DNA from: Deltaproteobacteria bacterium
GTDB lineage: Bacteria; Myxococcota_A; Polyangia; Polyangiales; Houyiibacteriaceae
Assembly (NCBI GenBank): GCA_017644045.1
Contig: JAEPMI010000002.1
Span: 124,001 to 188,000, forward strand
Direction of reading: 5' to 3'
DNA length: 64,000 nucleotides
Part shown: positions 35,360-44,337 of the stretch, one piece after another
How positions within the stretch are numbered: the first letter of the stretch is position 1
Layout of the letters: every line of letters begins with the position of its first letter
Made by a program: the position numbers and the translations under genes
The notes under the pieces: generated by a model
Seen by the model: the letters and a program-made list of their open reading frames with translations, nothing else
Told to the model about the DNA's origin: nothing
Database searches by the model: none

Positions 35360-36700
35360 GGGAACTGGGTTTGCCTCGCTCGTGCGGCTGCGGCGCCCCG
35401 GCATGGACGCCAGGAGCGGGCTGGGACGTTCGTCGGCGTCATCGTGCCGCGCGGTGATCAGCCGGGAGCCGCGACCGAAGGTCACGTACTGCCAGAACCA
35501 ATCGAAGAGCACGGTCATCCGATTCCGGAACCCGACGAGGTAGAGGACATGGATGAAGAGCCAGGCGAACCAGGCCATCAGGCCCGCCATCGAGAGCTTG
35601 TCGGTCTGGGTCACCGCGCGAGCGCGGCCGATGGTCGCCATCTGACCCTTGTCCTTGTAGCGGAAGGTCTCGCGCGGCTGCCGCTTGAGGTCGCGGAGGA
35701 TCTGTCGCGCCACGTGGCGACCTTGCTGCATCGCGACCGGGGCGAGGCCCGGCAGCGGCCACTCCTCGCCCTCGGGCACGAAGCGGGCGATGTCGCCGAT
35801 CGCGAAGATCTCGGGATGACCGAGCACGGCGCAGTTCTCGTCGACCGCGATGCGACCACGATCGCCGAGCGTGACGCCGAGACGCTCGGCGAAGGACACC
35901 GGCTTGACGCCCGAGGCCCAGACGATGACCGACGCCTTCAGCGGGTCCTCGCCCGCGAAGTGCACCGCGTTCTCGGTGACGCGCTCGACGCGCCGCCCGA
36001 GGTGGAGCTCGACGCCGAGCTCTTCGAGCATGACCCCAGCCTCGTAGCTCAGGTCCTCGGTGAATGGAGTCAGGACCCGATCGGCCATCTCACAGAGGAC
36101 GACGCGGATGTCGTCCGGATGGATCCGTCGGTAATCGCCGGCGAGCACCATCCGGCCGAGCTCGCTGATGGCGCCGGCCATCTCGACGCCGGTGGGACCG
36201 CCGCCGATGACCACGAAGGTCAGCAGCTCGGCCCGCACGGCGGGATCGGGCTCGCGCTCGGCCGCCTCGAAGCTGAGCAGCACGCGCTCGCGAATGCGGA
36301 TGGCGTCGCGGAGATCCTTGAGGCCATGGGCGTGTGGTGCCCAGTCGTTCTCGTGACCGAAGTAGTTGGTCTTGGCGCCCGCCGCGACGACGAGGGTGTC
36401 GTAGGGGATGCGATCCCCATCGCGGAGCACGAGCTCCTTGCGATCGTGGTCGACCTCCCAGGCCTCGCCGAGGATGACCTCGACGTTGCGGTCCTTGCCG
36501 AAGACGGCGCGGATCGGGGTGGCGATCGAGGCTGGACCGAGGCCGGCGGTGGCGACCTGGTAGAGGAGCGGCTGGAAGAGGTGATGGTTCTCGCGGTCGA
36601 CCAACGTGACCTTCACCGCCTTGCCGCCGAGGGCGCGGGCACACTGGAGGCCACCGAAGCCACCTCCGATGACCACGACTCGATGGAGCTCGTCCGCCAT
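35321..36700 (-). CDS. ndh: Type II NADH dehydrogenase (NDH-2)
   Basis: This 459-residue FAD-dependent oxidoreductase passes electrons from NADH to quinone at the membrane without pumping protons. It has the FAD motif VVVIGGGFGGLQCARAL at 8-24, the NAD motif FVVIGGGPTGVEMAGAI near 165, ATAGLGPASIATPIR near 50 and the late FAD contact FAIGDIARF. A C-terminal hydrophobic, Trp-rich stretch (MAWFAWLFIHVLYLVGF) is the membrane anchor. The last dozen residues are encoded by a dispersed repeat and look added. Confidence 0.92.
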   Translation of the reverse strand: MADELHRVVVIGGGFGGLQCARALGGKAVKVTLVDRENHHLFQPLLYQVATAGLGPASIATPIRAVFGKDRNVEVILGEAWEVDHDRKELVLRDGDRIPYDTLVVAAGAKTNYFGHENDWAPHAHGLKDLRDAIRIRERVLLSFEAAEREPDPAVRAELLTFVVIGGGPTGVEMAGAISELGRMVLAGDYRRIHPDDIRVVLCEMADRVLTPFTEDLSYEAGVMLEELGVELHLGRRVERVTENAVHFAGEDPLKASVIVWASGVKPVSFAERLGVTLGDRGRIAVDENCAVLGHPEIFAIGDIARFVPEGEEWPLPGLAPVAMQQGRHVARQILRDLKRQPRETFRYKDKGQMATIGRARAVTQTDKLSMAGLMAWFAWLFIHVLYLVGFRNRMTVLFDWFWQYVTFGRGSRLITARHDDADERPSPLLASMPGRRSRTSEANPVPGGISEIAPTRRE

Positions 36701-36814
36701 GGCGAGGGTCTAGCGCCATGGGCGGTCGAACGCGACCCCCGAGTGTGGATGGGCCGCACAAAGAGGCGAAGCCGTTTCACGAGCGGTACCATCCTGCGGA
36801 GGGAGGAACTTCGA

Positions 36815-37903
36815 ATGCTTCAGAGACTCGGGATGGGGATGGTGCTCGCGTTGGTGGGAGTTGGCTGCGGCGACGACAACGGCGGCGGAGGGGTGAGCCT
36901 GGAAGACGCACCCGCGGCAGTCGCGGAGTCCTTCTGCAATCCGGTCGAGGCGTGCTTGGGTGACCTCACCTCGCTCTTCCTCGGCGGGCAGGCCTGCACG
37001 GACGTGTTCGAGCCGGCCATCACCAACGGCAGCGCCCCACTCTGGCAGGCCAGCATCGACGCCGGCCGGCTGGCGTACGACGGGAGCAAGCTGGACGACT
37101 GCATCGAGGCCGCTTCGGCGCTCGGCTGCGACGCGCTCGAGGCGCGCGACATCGCCGCGTGCGATGAGGCCTTCGAGGGCCTGGTCGAGCCGGGCGGTGC
37201 GTGTGTGGCCGAGGTCGACTGCGCGGGCGAAGCCTACTGTGCGTCGGACGCGGCGTGCCCGGGGGTGTGCACGCTGCGCGCCGGCGGTGGCGAGAGCTGC
37301 ACGAGCAACGAGGGCTGCGTGAGCGGGCTGATCTGCGGCAGCGGTACGTGCGTGATGCCCGCGGGCGACGGGGAGTCGTGCGGTGGGAGCAGCGCGATCG
37401 AATGCGAGGCGGGTCTCCTCTGCACGGGCGAGACCGACACCGACCCCGGTACGTGCAAGGCCTTCAGCGCGGTCTTCACCGAAGCTGTCGGCGCGCCCTG
37501 CAACCTGGTCGACGGGCTCGACCCGCTCTGTCAGGAGGGGCTGAGCTGCGTCGTCGAGGACTTCGACTTCGCGACCATGGAGGTCACCCAGACCTGCGCG
37601 GCTCCCTCATCGAGCGGTGGCGCGTGCAACCTCGGCTTCCCAGAGGTCTGCCCGACCGGCGAGTACTGCAACGCCAACCCGATGGCGGGCATGTTCGACG
37701 GCACCTGCGTGGCGCTCCCGGCCGCGGGCGAGACCTGCCGCGACGTGGGCGACGGCCTCGGCCAGCCCTGCGCGCCGGCACACGCGTGCGTCAGCGGCAC
37801 CTGCCGCGCGCTCCAAGCCAACGGCGCCAGCTGCACTTCAGCCGGCGAGTGCTACTCGGGCAACTGCGAGGGCGGTCTCTGCGCCATCCCCGACTGCTTC
37901 TAG
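36815..37903 (+). CDS. Cys-rich lipoprotein with repeated small disulphide domains
   Basis: This 362-residue lipoprotein (lipobox VGVGC) has a helical N-terminal region of about 120 residues containing four cysteines. At least five short Cys modules follow (for example GGACVAEVDCAGEAYC, GESCTSNEGCVSGLIC, GASCTSAGECYSGNC), similar to dickkopf/EB-type cores. The ATG at 36815 follows GGAGGGAGG, the clearest ribosome site in the window. It is a secreted or surface protein of unknown function, in the style of many myxobacterial lipoproteins. Confidence 0.86.
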   Translation: MLQRLGMGMVLALVGVGCGDDNGGGGVSLEDAPAAVAESFCNPVEACLGDLTSLFLGGQACTDVFEPAITNGSAPLWQASIDAGRLAYDGSKLDDCIEAASALGCDALEARDIAACDEAFEGLVEPGGACVAEVDCAGEAYCASDAACPGVCTLRAGGGESCTSNEGCVSGLICGSGTCVMPAGDGESCGGSSAIECEAGLLCTGETDTDPGTCKAFSAVFTEAVGAPCNLVDGLDPLCQEGLSCVVEDFDFATMEVTQTCAAPSSSGGACNLGFPEVCPTGEYCNANPMAGMFDGTCVALPAAGETCRDVGDGLGQPCAPAHACVSGTCRALQANGASCTSAGECYSGNCEGGLCAIPDCF

Positions 37904-37954
37904 TCCGCAGAGAAGCAACGCTCCCCGAAGCGGAGGACGCACGCGCGAAGCAAC

Positions 37955-38077
37955 GGAGGACGCAGCGCGAAGCGCGAGGACGAACCGAGCGGCTACGTCC
38001 GCGAGACCTTCAGGTTTTCGGGGAGACGAGGAGGGATTCACTCCCGACGAGTCGGGGGATTTTCTCAAGATCCCCCC
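37955..38077. repeat. Dispersed ~120-bp repeat, copy B
   Basis: This is the partner of copy A (35239-35359). It sits between the Cys-rich lipoprotein stop and the terminator of the Kazal gene. It has a perfect CCCGAC-GA-GTCGGG stem where copy A shows an altered stem, so the ability to fold may be kept. Just before it lie two more partial GAAGC-GGAGGACGC units (from about 37928). Confidence 0.8.
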
Positions 38078-38080
38078 AAA

Positions 38081-38118
38081 TAAAAAAAGGCCGCGCCCTC
38101 ATTGGGAGGACGCGGCCT
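38081..38118 (-). terminator. Intrinsic terminator of the Kazal gene
   Basis: On the minus strand AGGCCGCGTCCTC pairs with GAGGGCGCGGCCT (12 of 13 pairs, 5-nt loop), followed directly by seven T and then ATTT. It lies 22 bp after the stop of the Kazal lipoprotein gene. It is the only textbook rho-independent terminator I see in the window. Confidence 0.9.
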
Positions 38119-38140
38119 GGGTGTTTGGGAACGGCGCCGC

Positions 38141-39370
38141 TCAGCGGCAGGCGCCCTCGTGATCCAGCGCGACGTACGCCGAGCGACGCTCGCAGTCGTT
38201 GCTGTAGGTGCGGCCGTCGCAGCCGCAGACCGGCGCGTACTCGCGGGTGCAGTAGGTCGGGCCATCGGGCTCGGCGACACAGACGCCCGCGAGGTCGGCG
38301 CCGCAGAAGTCGTTGATGCTCATGTCGCAGATGAGGCCTTCACCGCAGAGGGTGCCGAGAATGCCCGCGCACTGCTCGCCCTCGCCGGCGCCCGCGCGGG
38401 GGCACTCGCCGTCGTGCTGCACGCTCACGCCCGCGGAAGCGGCGCTGCAGGCGTTGCCGTAGGTGCGACCGTCGCAGCCGCAGACCGGGCGGTACTCGCG
38501 GGTGCACGCCTCGGGGCGGACGGCGCAGGTGCCGGTCGCGTCGGCCCAGCCGCAGATCGCGGCCGGTTCGTAGGCGCAGAAGAGGCCCTCGTTGCAGGTG
38601 AAGCCAGCGAAGCCGCCGCAGGTGTCGCCGACGTTGCCGCCGCAGGTGCCCTCGGACTCCACGCTGATGCCGTGCTGGGCGGCGGCGCAGGCGTTCGGGT
38701 AGTCACGGCCGTCGCAGCCACAGACCGGCGCGTAGATCTCGGCGCACGCGTCCGGGGTCGGGCGGCAGACGCCGGGGCGGTCGGTGGCGCCGCACATCGC
38801 GTCGATGCTCCAGTCGCAGTACTGGCCCTCGGGGCAGGGCTCGAGGCCACGGCTGCCGCAGGCCTGCGGCTCGGGGTCGCCACCGCAGGCGCCCTCGTCG
38901 CGGCAGACGACGCGGAGCTGGTAGTCGGCGGCCGTCGGGACGCCCCAGCGCATGTAGTCATAGGTCGCGACGCCGACGAGGTAGGTGCCGGCGCGGAGAC
39001 CGCGCTCGATGCAGCTGTTGAGGGTGCCGTCGTAGCAGTCGTCGTTGCGGTCGATGAGGCGCCACGCGCGGCCGACCTGCTGGTAGAGGAGCACGTAGGT
39101 GTCATCGCCCTCACGGGAGGCGAGGTCGACGAGCACGTCGTCGCAGCCCTCGGTCTCGAAGGTCCAGAAGTGGTAGGCGGTGCGCTCGGTCAGCGCGTCG
39201 GCCGACCAGTCGCAGAGCGCGAGCTCGCCACGGAAGGGGCCGCCGTCGGCGCTCGAGTCGGCGGTCGCCGCCAGCTCGGTGTGCTCGAGCTCGCCGTCCT
39301 TGTCGAAGTAGTCGGGGGCGCAGGCGCCAGCGAGGGCGCCGAGCAGAGCGATGGAGAGAATGTTCTTCAT
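38141..39370 (-). CDS. Lipoprotein with three Kazal-type protease-inhibitor domains
   Basis: This 409-residue lipoprotein (lipobox LAGAC) has a beta-sandwich of about 120 residues resembling a pre-peptidase C-terminal fold (WTFETEGCDDVLVDL, GTYLVGVATYDY). Three units follow, each pairing a Cys spacer with a Kazal core: YAPVCGCDGRDYPNACAA, YRPVCGCDGRTYGNACSA and YAPVCGCDGRTYSNDCER. Kazal domains block serine proteases by presenting a reactive loop. It could protect the cell from its own or others' secreted proteases. The gene has its own strong terminator; no clear ribosome site precedes the ATG. Confidence 0.9.
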   Translation of the reverse strand: MKNILSIALLGALAGACAPDYFDKDGELEHTELAATADSSADGGPFRGELALCDWSADALTERTAYHFWTFETEGCDDVLVDLASREGDDTYVLLYQQVGRAWRLIDRNDDCYDGTLNSCIERGLRAGTYLVGVATYDYMRWGVPTAADYQLRVVCRDEGACGGDPEPQACGSRGLEPCPEGQYCDWSIDAMCGATDRPGVCRPTPDACAEIYAPVCGCDGRDYPNACAAAQHGISVESEGTCGGNVGDTCGGFAGFTCNEGLFCAYEPAAICGWADATGTCAVRPEACTREYRPVCGCDGRTYGNACSAASAGVSVQHDGECPRAGAGEGEQCAGILGTLCGEGLICDMSINDFCGADLAGVCVAEPDGPTYCTREYAPVCGCDGRTYSNDCERRSAYVALDHEGACR

Positions 39371-39671
39371 GAGAATGGAGTGTTCGTTCTGTGATTGGTT
39401 GGGGTGCCGGCGCCCGCGGTGGGGGCGTCATCGGCGCCGTCGCGCGCTCGGGCGCGATCGATGCGCGAACCGAGAGCAAGGGCCGTGCCCAGACAGAACC
39501 ATTGGGTTTTTTGGCGTGCATGTCGCCCATGTAGGTCCAAGTGGGCGCGATCGGGGGGCGCCTGGATTTGCCACCGGACACTCGGCTTTCCTGTACGCCG
39601 TTTGCACGTGATTCCACTCACGCTCAGTGCCAGTGGATCCGCGGACGGGTCACCGGTGGTAGGAAGGGGGC
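39371..39671. other. Divergent intergenic region between Kazal lipoprotein and gnd
   Basis: About 300 bp without a gene. It should hold the promoters of both flanking genes. A strong GGAAGGGGG ribosome site precedes the gnd ATG. A T-rich patch (GGGTTTTTTGG near 39507) is followed by CATGTCGCCCATG. I see no convincing paired -35/-10 boxes or regulator palindrome. Confidence 0.5.
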
Positions 39672-41057
39672 ATGAGCGACGAAGCGAAGCGCGACATCGG
39701 CGTGGTCGGCCTGGGCGTGATGGGCCGCAACCTGGCTCGGAACCTGGCTCGCGGTGGCTACTCGGTGGCCGGCTACGACCCGAACGAAGAGGCGCGCACG
39801 GGGCTCCGCGAGTCGGAGCCGGACCACGACTTCGCGACGCCGGCCGACCTGCCCTCGATGGTGGCGCTCCTCGAGCGCCCGCGCCGCATCCTGGTGATGG
39901 TCCCGGCCGGCAAGATCGTGGACGCCGTGCTGAAGGACCTCGAGCCACACCTCGACGAGGGCGACGTGGTCATCGACGGCGGCAACAGCCTCTGGCACGA
40001 CACCATGCGCCGCGAACGCGACGCGAAGGGCTACCACTTCCTCGGCATGGGCGTGTCCGGCGGAGCGCAGGGCGCGCTGATCGGTCCGTCGATGATGCCT
40101 GGCGGTCCGAAGGAGGGCTGGGAGCGGCTGCGTCCGCTGCTCGAGTCGATGGCCGCCACGAGCGATCACGGTCCGTGCGTGACCTGGTGCGGCAAGGGGC
40201 CCGCCGGTCACTTCGTGAAGATGACCCACAACGGCATCGAGTACGGGATCATGCAGATCCTCGGCGAGGCCGTGCTGCTCATGAAGCGCGCCCTCGGCCT
40301 CGGCCCGGACGACGCCTCGGCGCTGATGAACGAGTGGAACGAGGGACCGCTCGGCGGCTATCTCACGGAGATCACCGCCGACATCCTGAAAGTCCGCGAC
40401 CCCGAAGACGAGTCACGCCCGCTCCTCGATCAGGTGCTCGACGTCGCCGGCCAGAAGGGCACCGGTCGCTGGACCGTGCTGGGGGCGGTCGAGCTCGGGG
40501 TGCCGGTGCCGACCATCGCCGCCGCGGTGGACGCCCGCGCGCTCAGCTCGTTCAAGAGCGTGCGCGTCGGCATCGCGACCGGCGAGCGCCCCGCCATCGA
40601 GCTCTCGACGAACGACCTGCGCGATGCGGTCACCGCGTCGGTGCTCGCGAGCTACGCCCAGGGCTTCGATCTGCTGAAGGGCGCCGACGACGAGCACCAC
40701 TGGGCGATCGATCGGAAGGAGGTCGCGCGCATCTGGACCGCCGGCTGCATCATCCGCTCGAAGATGCTCGAGCGCTTCATGGCGATCCTCCCGAGCGCGG
40801 AGGGCCCCATGCTCGGCGCCGCGATGACCGACGACTTCGCGCCGCTGCTGTCCGGCTGGCGCAAGACCATCGCCGCCGCGAGCGCCGCCGGTCACCTCGT
40901 CCCCGCGATGAGCGCGTCGCTCACCTGGTGGGAGCAGCTCACCACCGAGGTCGGCACCGCGCGCGTCATCCAGGCCCAGCGCGATCGCTTCGGCCACCAC
41001 ACCTTCCGCCGCGTCAGCGATCCGGAGACCCCGGTCCACGACGACTGGCAGCCCTAG
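39672..41057 (+). CDS. gnd: 6-phosphogluconate dehydrogenase, decarboxylating
   Basis: This 461-residue enzyme of the oxidative pentose phosphate pathway converts 6-phosphogluconate plus NADP+ to ribulose 5-phosphate, CO2 and NADPH in the cytoplasm. GVVGLGVMGRNLARNLA at 10-26 binds the cofactor. GMGVSGGAQGA is the substrate loop (usually GGEEGA, so two residues differ) and KMTHNGIEYG carries the catalytic lysine. The length suits the long, dimeric class. No zwf or pgl gene adjoins it. Confidence 0.95.
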   Translation: MSDEAKRDIGVVGLGVMGRNLARNLARGGYSVAGYDPNEEARTGLRESEPDHDFATPADLPSMVALLERPRRILVMVPAGKIVDAVLKDLEPHLDEGDVVIDGGNSLWHDTMRRERDAKGYHFLGMGVSGGAQGALIGPSMMPGGPKEGWERLRPLLESMAATSDHGPCVTWCGKGPAGHFVKMTHNGIEYGIMQILGEAVLLMKRALGLGPDDASALMNEWNEGPLGGYLTEITADILKVRDPEDESRPLLDQVLDVAGQKGTGRWTVLGAVELGVPVPTIAAAVDARALSSFKSVRVGIATGERPAIELSTNDLRDAVTASVLASYAQGFDLLKGADDEHHWAIDRKEVARIWTAGCIIRSKMLERFMAILPSAEGPMLGAAMTDDFAPLLSGWRKTIAAASAAGHLVPAMSASLTWWEQLTTEVGTARVIQAQRDRFGHHTFRRVSDPETPVHDDWQP

Positions 41058-41064
41058 CCAACGG

Positions 41065-41442
41065 CTAGCCTCCTTCGTCGAGCCAGGCTTCCCAAGCGAT
41101 GGGGTCGACCAGTCCGTGCTCCCGCGCCAGTCGATGCACTTGCTCGACGATCGCGTCGTCGGAGTCGAGCTCCCACTCGTCGTAGACCACGGACGCGACC
41201 CAGTCGGCCCACTCCGCGGGAACGGGCACGTGCTCGGCGAAGAACGCGACGCGCTCCGCCACCGTCTGCCGCTCGAGCCATCGGGCCAGCACGAGCAGCG
41301 GCCACTGACCACCGCCGGCGAACCAGAAGCTCGAGAAGCGAGGTTGGTCCGGGAAGGCGCTCCACGGGGCGGCGAAGCCGTCGCCAGCGAGCGCCTCCCG
41401 AATGGCGTCGTCGAGCATCTGGCTCTGCCGCTCGTCCCCCAC
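41065..41442 (-). CDS. Small hypothetical soluble protein
   Basis: This is a 125-residue acidic protein rich in Trp (PWSAF, SSFWFAGGGQWP, AEWADWVASVVYDEWELD, IAWEAWLDEGG). No family is recognised. It starts at a GTG six bases after the stop of the TPR lipoprotein gene and is tail to tail with gnd. The tight spacing suggests it is the last gene of a minus-strand unit that may begin with the 2OG oxygenase at 44281. Confidence 0.7.
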   Translation of the reverse strand: MGDERQSQMLDDAIREALAGDGFAAPWSAFPDQPRFSSFWFAGGGQWPLLVLARWLERQTVAERVAFFAEHVPVPAEWADWVASVVYDEWELDSDDAIVEQVHRLAREHGLVDPIAWEAWLDEGG

Positions 41443-41448
41443 CGCAGC

Positions 41449-42453
41449 TCAGTCCTCGTCCATCGCGGAGATGCTTCCACCGAGAGAGTCCCCCGCGTTA
41501 CCCAGACCACCGAGTCCCTCGATGGTGCCACCGCCGCCGCGGCCTTCTGGGTAGCGGGGCCGCTGCCCTTCGAAGCCTCCGAGGCCTTCGAGGCCGGTCG
41601 AGACGCCACCGCCGAATGCATCCCTCAGCGAGTCCTCATCGAGTGCGTCGCGCGCCATCACCTCGACGAGAGCGTGCTCGCTGGAGCCCAGTGCACCCAG
41701 CAGCCCAGGGTCCTTCTCCATGCGCGCGGCAGCCAGGCCCGGATCCCGCGGCGGGGCAAGCATTCGACCGATCGCGCCGCGCTGTGAGGCGATGGCAGCT
41801 CGGACATCGGGGTCGTCGGTGAGCGCCTCGGCCGCGTCGAGCTCCGCGCGAAGCTCGGCTGCCCTCTCCTCGGCGAGCTCTGCAGACGCCGAGAGCCGGT
41901 TGCGCACGGCGGCGACCCTCGACCGAGCTGGCAGGACCTCTGCCTCCGCCGACGCATCGTAGGCGGCGGCGGCCTCCTCGTGACGGCCCGCGAGCTCGTG
42001 AGCGCGGCCGAGAGCGAAGTGGATACGCGCCCGTTCCGGATCGAGCCGGAGGACGCGCACGAATGCCTCCGCGGCTCGGGCTGCCCGGTCGCTCGACATG
42101 GCGCGTCGCTGATCCGGCGCTTCCGTGGCTTCCTCGGGTTCGGTGACCGCCGCGAGCAGCGCCCGACCGAGGAGCTCGTGCGCATCGGCGGACCCGGCGT
42201 CGAGGTCTGCGGCCTCCCGCGCCGCAGCGCTCGCTGCCACGGGCTTCCCGGCGCGGAGCTGCTCGCGGGCCAGACCCATCCAAGCGTCGATGTCACCTGG
42301 TCGCTCTTCGGTGGCGTCACGATAGTGACCAGCGGCCGCCTCGTGGTCGCCTGCGATCGCGGCCCGATAGCCCAACGTAAATGGGTCCGGCGGGGGCGGC
42401 TCACCCTCACAGGCGGAGAGTACGAGGAGCGCGACGAGAGCGTGGCGGACCAT
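41449..42453 (-). CDS. TPR-repeat lipoprotein
   Basis: This 334-residue lipoprotein (lipobox LSAC) has tetratricopeptide repeats: ITLGYR-like AAIAGDHEAAAGHYRDATEE, IDAWMGLAREQLRAGKPVAA and IHFALGRAHELAGRHEEAAA, between residues 25 and 180. A long Ala/Glu-rich helix region follows. The tail is Gly-rich (GLGGFEGQRPRYPEGRGGGG, then a low-complexity end). TPR proteins act as scaffolds; the partner here is unknown. I start it at the ATG at 42453, where the signal peptide begins. Confidence 0.82.
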   Translation of the reverse strand: MVRHALVALLVLSACEGEPPPPDPFTLGYRAAIAGDHEAAAGHYRDATEERPGDIDAWMGLAREQLRAGKPVAASAAAREAADLDAGSADAHELLGRALLAAVTEPEEATEAPDQRRAMSSDRAARAAEAFVRVLRLDPERARIHFALGRAHELAGRHEEAAAAYDASAEAEVLPARSRVAAVRNRLSASAELAEERAAELRAELDAAEALTDDPDVRAAIASQRGAIGRMLAPPRDPGLAAARMEKDPGLLGALGSSEHALVEVMARDALDEDSLRDAFGGGVSTGLEGLGGFEGQRPRYPEGRGGGGTIEGLGGLGNAGDSLGGSISAMDED

Positions 42454-42505
42454 CCAGGGAGCATACGTGGTCGGTGGCCGCACCTTCCGTCAAAGACGCG
42501 CGCAC

Positions 42506-43609
42506 TCAGAAGACACCGAGGGAGCCGTCGTCGAGACTCGCCTGCAGCAGGCGGACCCGCGACCACACGACCTCGATCTGCTCGGGCGAGAGACCGAGCT
42601 GCACCCGCTCGCCCTGGCGGCGCGCTCCCTCGTCGGGGTCGCCGAACGGCTCGCCGGCGTCCGTCGCCACGAGCCGACCCGAGGCCTCGAGCCGGAGCTC
42701 CGCCAAGACCCTCAGCTCATCGAGGTCGGTCCGCGTGAGCGCCCGGAGACGCGCGGCGGTCTCGCGAGGGATCGAGGGCACGACGATTCGCGCCAGGTCC
42801 TGCCGTTCGTCCATGGCGGACCGATGATCGAGCCCGAAGGCCACCGAGTTGTCGACCAGGAAGAGATGAGGCGGATCGCGATAGGTCACGAACTGACCGG
42901 CGTGGGCATCGCCGTGCGCGATCAGGAAGGCGACCAGGTTCAGGTGCGCGACGTTCCGGCGGTACCGAGCGTCTCGCTCGAAGCGCAGCGGGTCATAGAG
43001 CCCTGGGTCCGCATCACCCGCTTCGCCCGGTACCACGCCCGTACGTCGTGCCTCGTTCATGTCCACCGCGCCGTGCAGCCAGAGCGAGACGATGCCGAGC
43101 ACGCAGTCGCTGCCGTCGAACGCATCCCGCCGATGGCCGAGGCGGCGCTCATAGCTCGCGGCAGGCAGGCAATGGGGAGCCGTCGGTGGAATGACGAGAT
43201 CCCCGGGGCCGAGCACGAGCCGTTGAACACGGTCGGCGCCGAGCTCCGCGATCGGGTCATTGGAGCGGGAGGCGCTGCCGAGCGACCGCCACTTCACATC
43301 GAACGTGAGCCCGTCGGGCGTGCGAAGGGTCAGCACGGCGGCCCCCTGCGCGCCGCCCGGCGCCGGCGCGGCCTGAACGACCACGAGCGATTCGGTCGCC
43401 AGCAGCTCGCGAATTCGATCGGGTCGACGGCAGTCGCTCCGAACCCCACCCACGCAGAGGCGCGTCGGCTCCGACGGGGGAACGTCGCCGAGCTCTCCTC
43501 GAGGCTCCGGTCGCGACGGATGACACGAGCTGAACCCAAGCCATGAAGCGCCCACCACGAGGAGGAGCGTCACGAACGCGAGCAGGAGGCGGGGGCGCAA
43601 CTTGGGCAT
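42506..43609 (-). CDS. Membrane-anchored protein with HipA/FAM20-like kinase signature
   Basis: This 367-residue protein has one N-terminal membrane helix (residues 7-24), so the main domain is probably periplasmic. It shows spaced kinase-fold signals: Lys106 in LTFDVKWRS, then AHGDAHAGQF with Asp234 and His236, and LVDNSVAFG with Asp253-Asn254 in the place of DFG. This order resembles HipA-type or FAM20C-type atypical kinases. The family is unidentified, and activity, if any, is inferred. It lies between a 2OG oxygenase gene and a TPR lipoprotein gene on the same strand. Confidence 0.68.
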   Translation of the reverse strand: MPKLRPRLLLAFVTLLLVVGASWLGFSSCHPSRPEPRGELGDVPPSEPTRLCVGGVRSDCRRPDRIRELLATESLVVVQAAPAPGGAQGAAVLTLRTPDGLTFDVKWRSLGSASRSNDPIAELGADRVQRLVLGPGDLVIPPTAPHCLPAASYERRLGHRRDAFDGSDCVLGIVSLWLHGAVDMNEARRTGVVPGEAGDADPGLYDPLRFERDARYRRNVAHLNLVAFLIAHGDAHAGQFVTYRDPPHLFLVDNSVAFGLDHRSAMDERQDLARIVVPSIPRETAARLRALTRTDLDELRVLAELRLEASGRLVATDAGEPFGDPDEGARRQGERVQLGLSPEQIEVVWSRVRLLQASLDDGSLGVF

Positions 43610-43660
43610 GGGCGAGCCAGAGCCCTCTAGGGTCCCGCCCACCCCCGTCAATCGCCGCGC

Positions 43661-44281
43661 TCACGAGCCCGCGCCGCTCAGGTCCATCTCGATCGGGCTC
43701 GGCGCGTCGTAGTAGACGTCGCTACGGATGGCGTACTTGTGCCCCGAACGAACCGGGCACCCCTCGTGGCGGATCTTGTGCTGGAAGATCGCCACGAGTC
43801 CCGGCTTCGGATGCACCGTCTCTTCGAGCTGCTCCATGAACGCCGTCTCGCCACCCTCGAAGTCGTCGTTCAGGTAGACGAGCACCGTCAGCAGCGTGAT
43901 GCGGGTGTCGGTCGGCCGGTACCAATGGTCCATGTGCGGCGCGAAGCGCTGCCCCGGCGCGTAGCGGTACATCCGCAGCCGCTCGTTGAGACCCCCGAGG
44001 CTCAGCTCGCCGAGCCGCTCGGGCAGGTGCTTCCTCAACCGCTCGAAGAGAGTCGACGCCGCAGCGAGGTCGTCCCGGATCACCCGATCCTGATCGCGGT
44101 AGACCGGGTTGTTCGTCGCGATGCGCGGACTCCCCGCCTCGATGATCCGGATCCACTCCTGGCACTCGTCCGCGTCGTAGACGTCGGGCACGGTCCAGAG
44201 CAGCGGCGCGTCGTCGAAGCGAAAGGGAACGGTGGTCACGCCACAGAGTCTAGCGCTCTCGAACGGTGACTTCTTGGTCAC
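43661..44281 (-). CDS. 2-oxoglutarate/Fe(II) oxygenase, prolyl-4-hydroxylase-like
   Basis: This 206-residue protein has the double-stranded helix fold of Fe(II)/2-oxoglutarate dioxygenases. Iron ligands are His116 and Asp118 in APHMDHW and His172 in IRHEGCPV; Lys182 in SGHKYAIRSDVYY should bind 2-oxoglutarate. FEGGETAF is typical of the prolyl hydroxylase branch. The substrate may be a protein side chain or a small metabolite. The GTG at 44281 follows an AAAAGGGA ribosome site. It diverges from the PhoD gene with 56 bp between starts. Confidence 0.88.
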   Translation of the reverse strand: MTKKSPFESARLCGVTTVPFRFDDAPLLWTVPDVYDADECQEWIRIIEAGSPRIATNNPVYRDQDRVIRDDLAAASTLFERLRKHLPERLGELSLGGLNERLRMYRYAPGQRFAPHMDHWYRPTDTRITLLTVLVYLNDDFEGGETAFMEQLEETVHPKPGLVAIFQHKIRHEGCPVRSGHKYAIRSDVYYDAPSPIEMDLSGAGS

Positions 44282-44337
44282 GGTCCCTTTTGTCCGCCGC
44301 GGCGATCGCTTAGGGTGCGCTCGCTTGGAGGTGTGAG

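Noticed and set aside
39371..39671. Small gene in the gnd upstream region
   Set aside because: Open frames are short, lack ribosome sites and have no protein-like composition.
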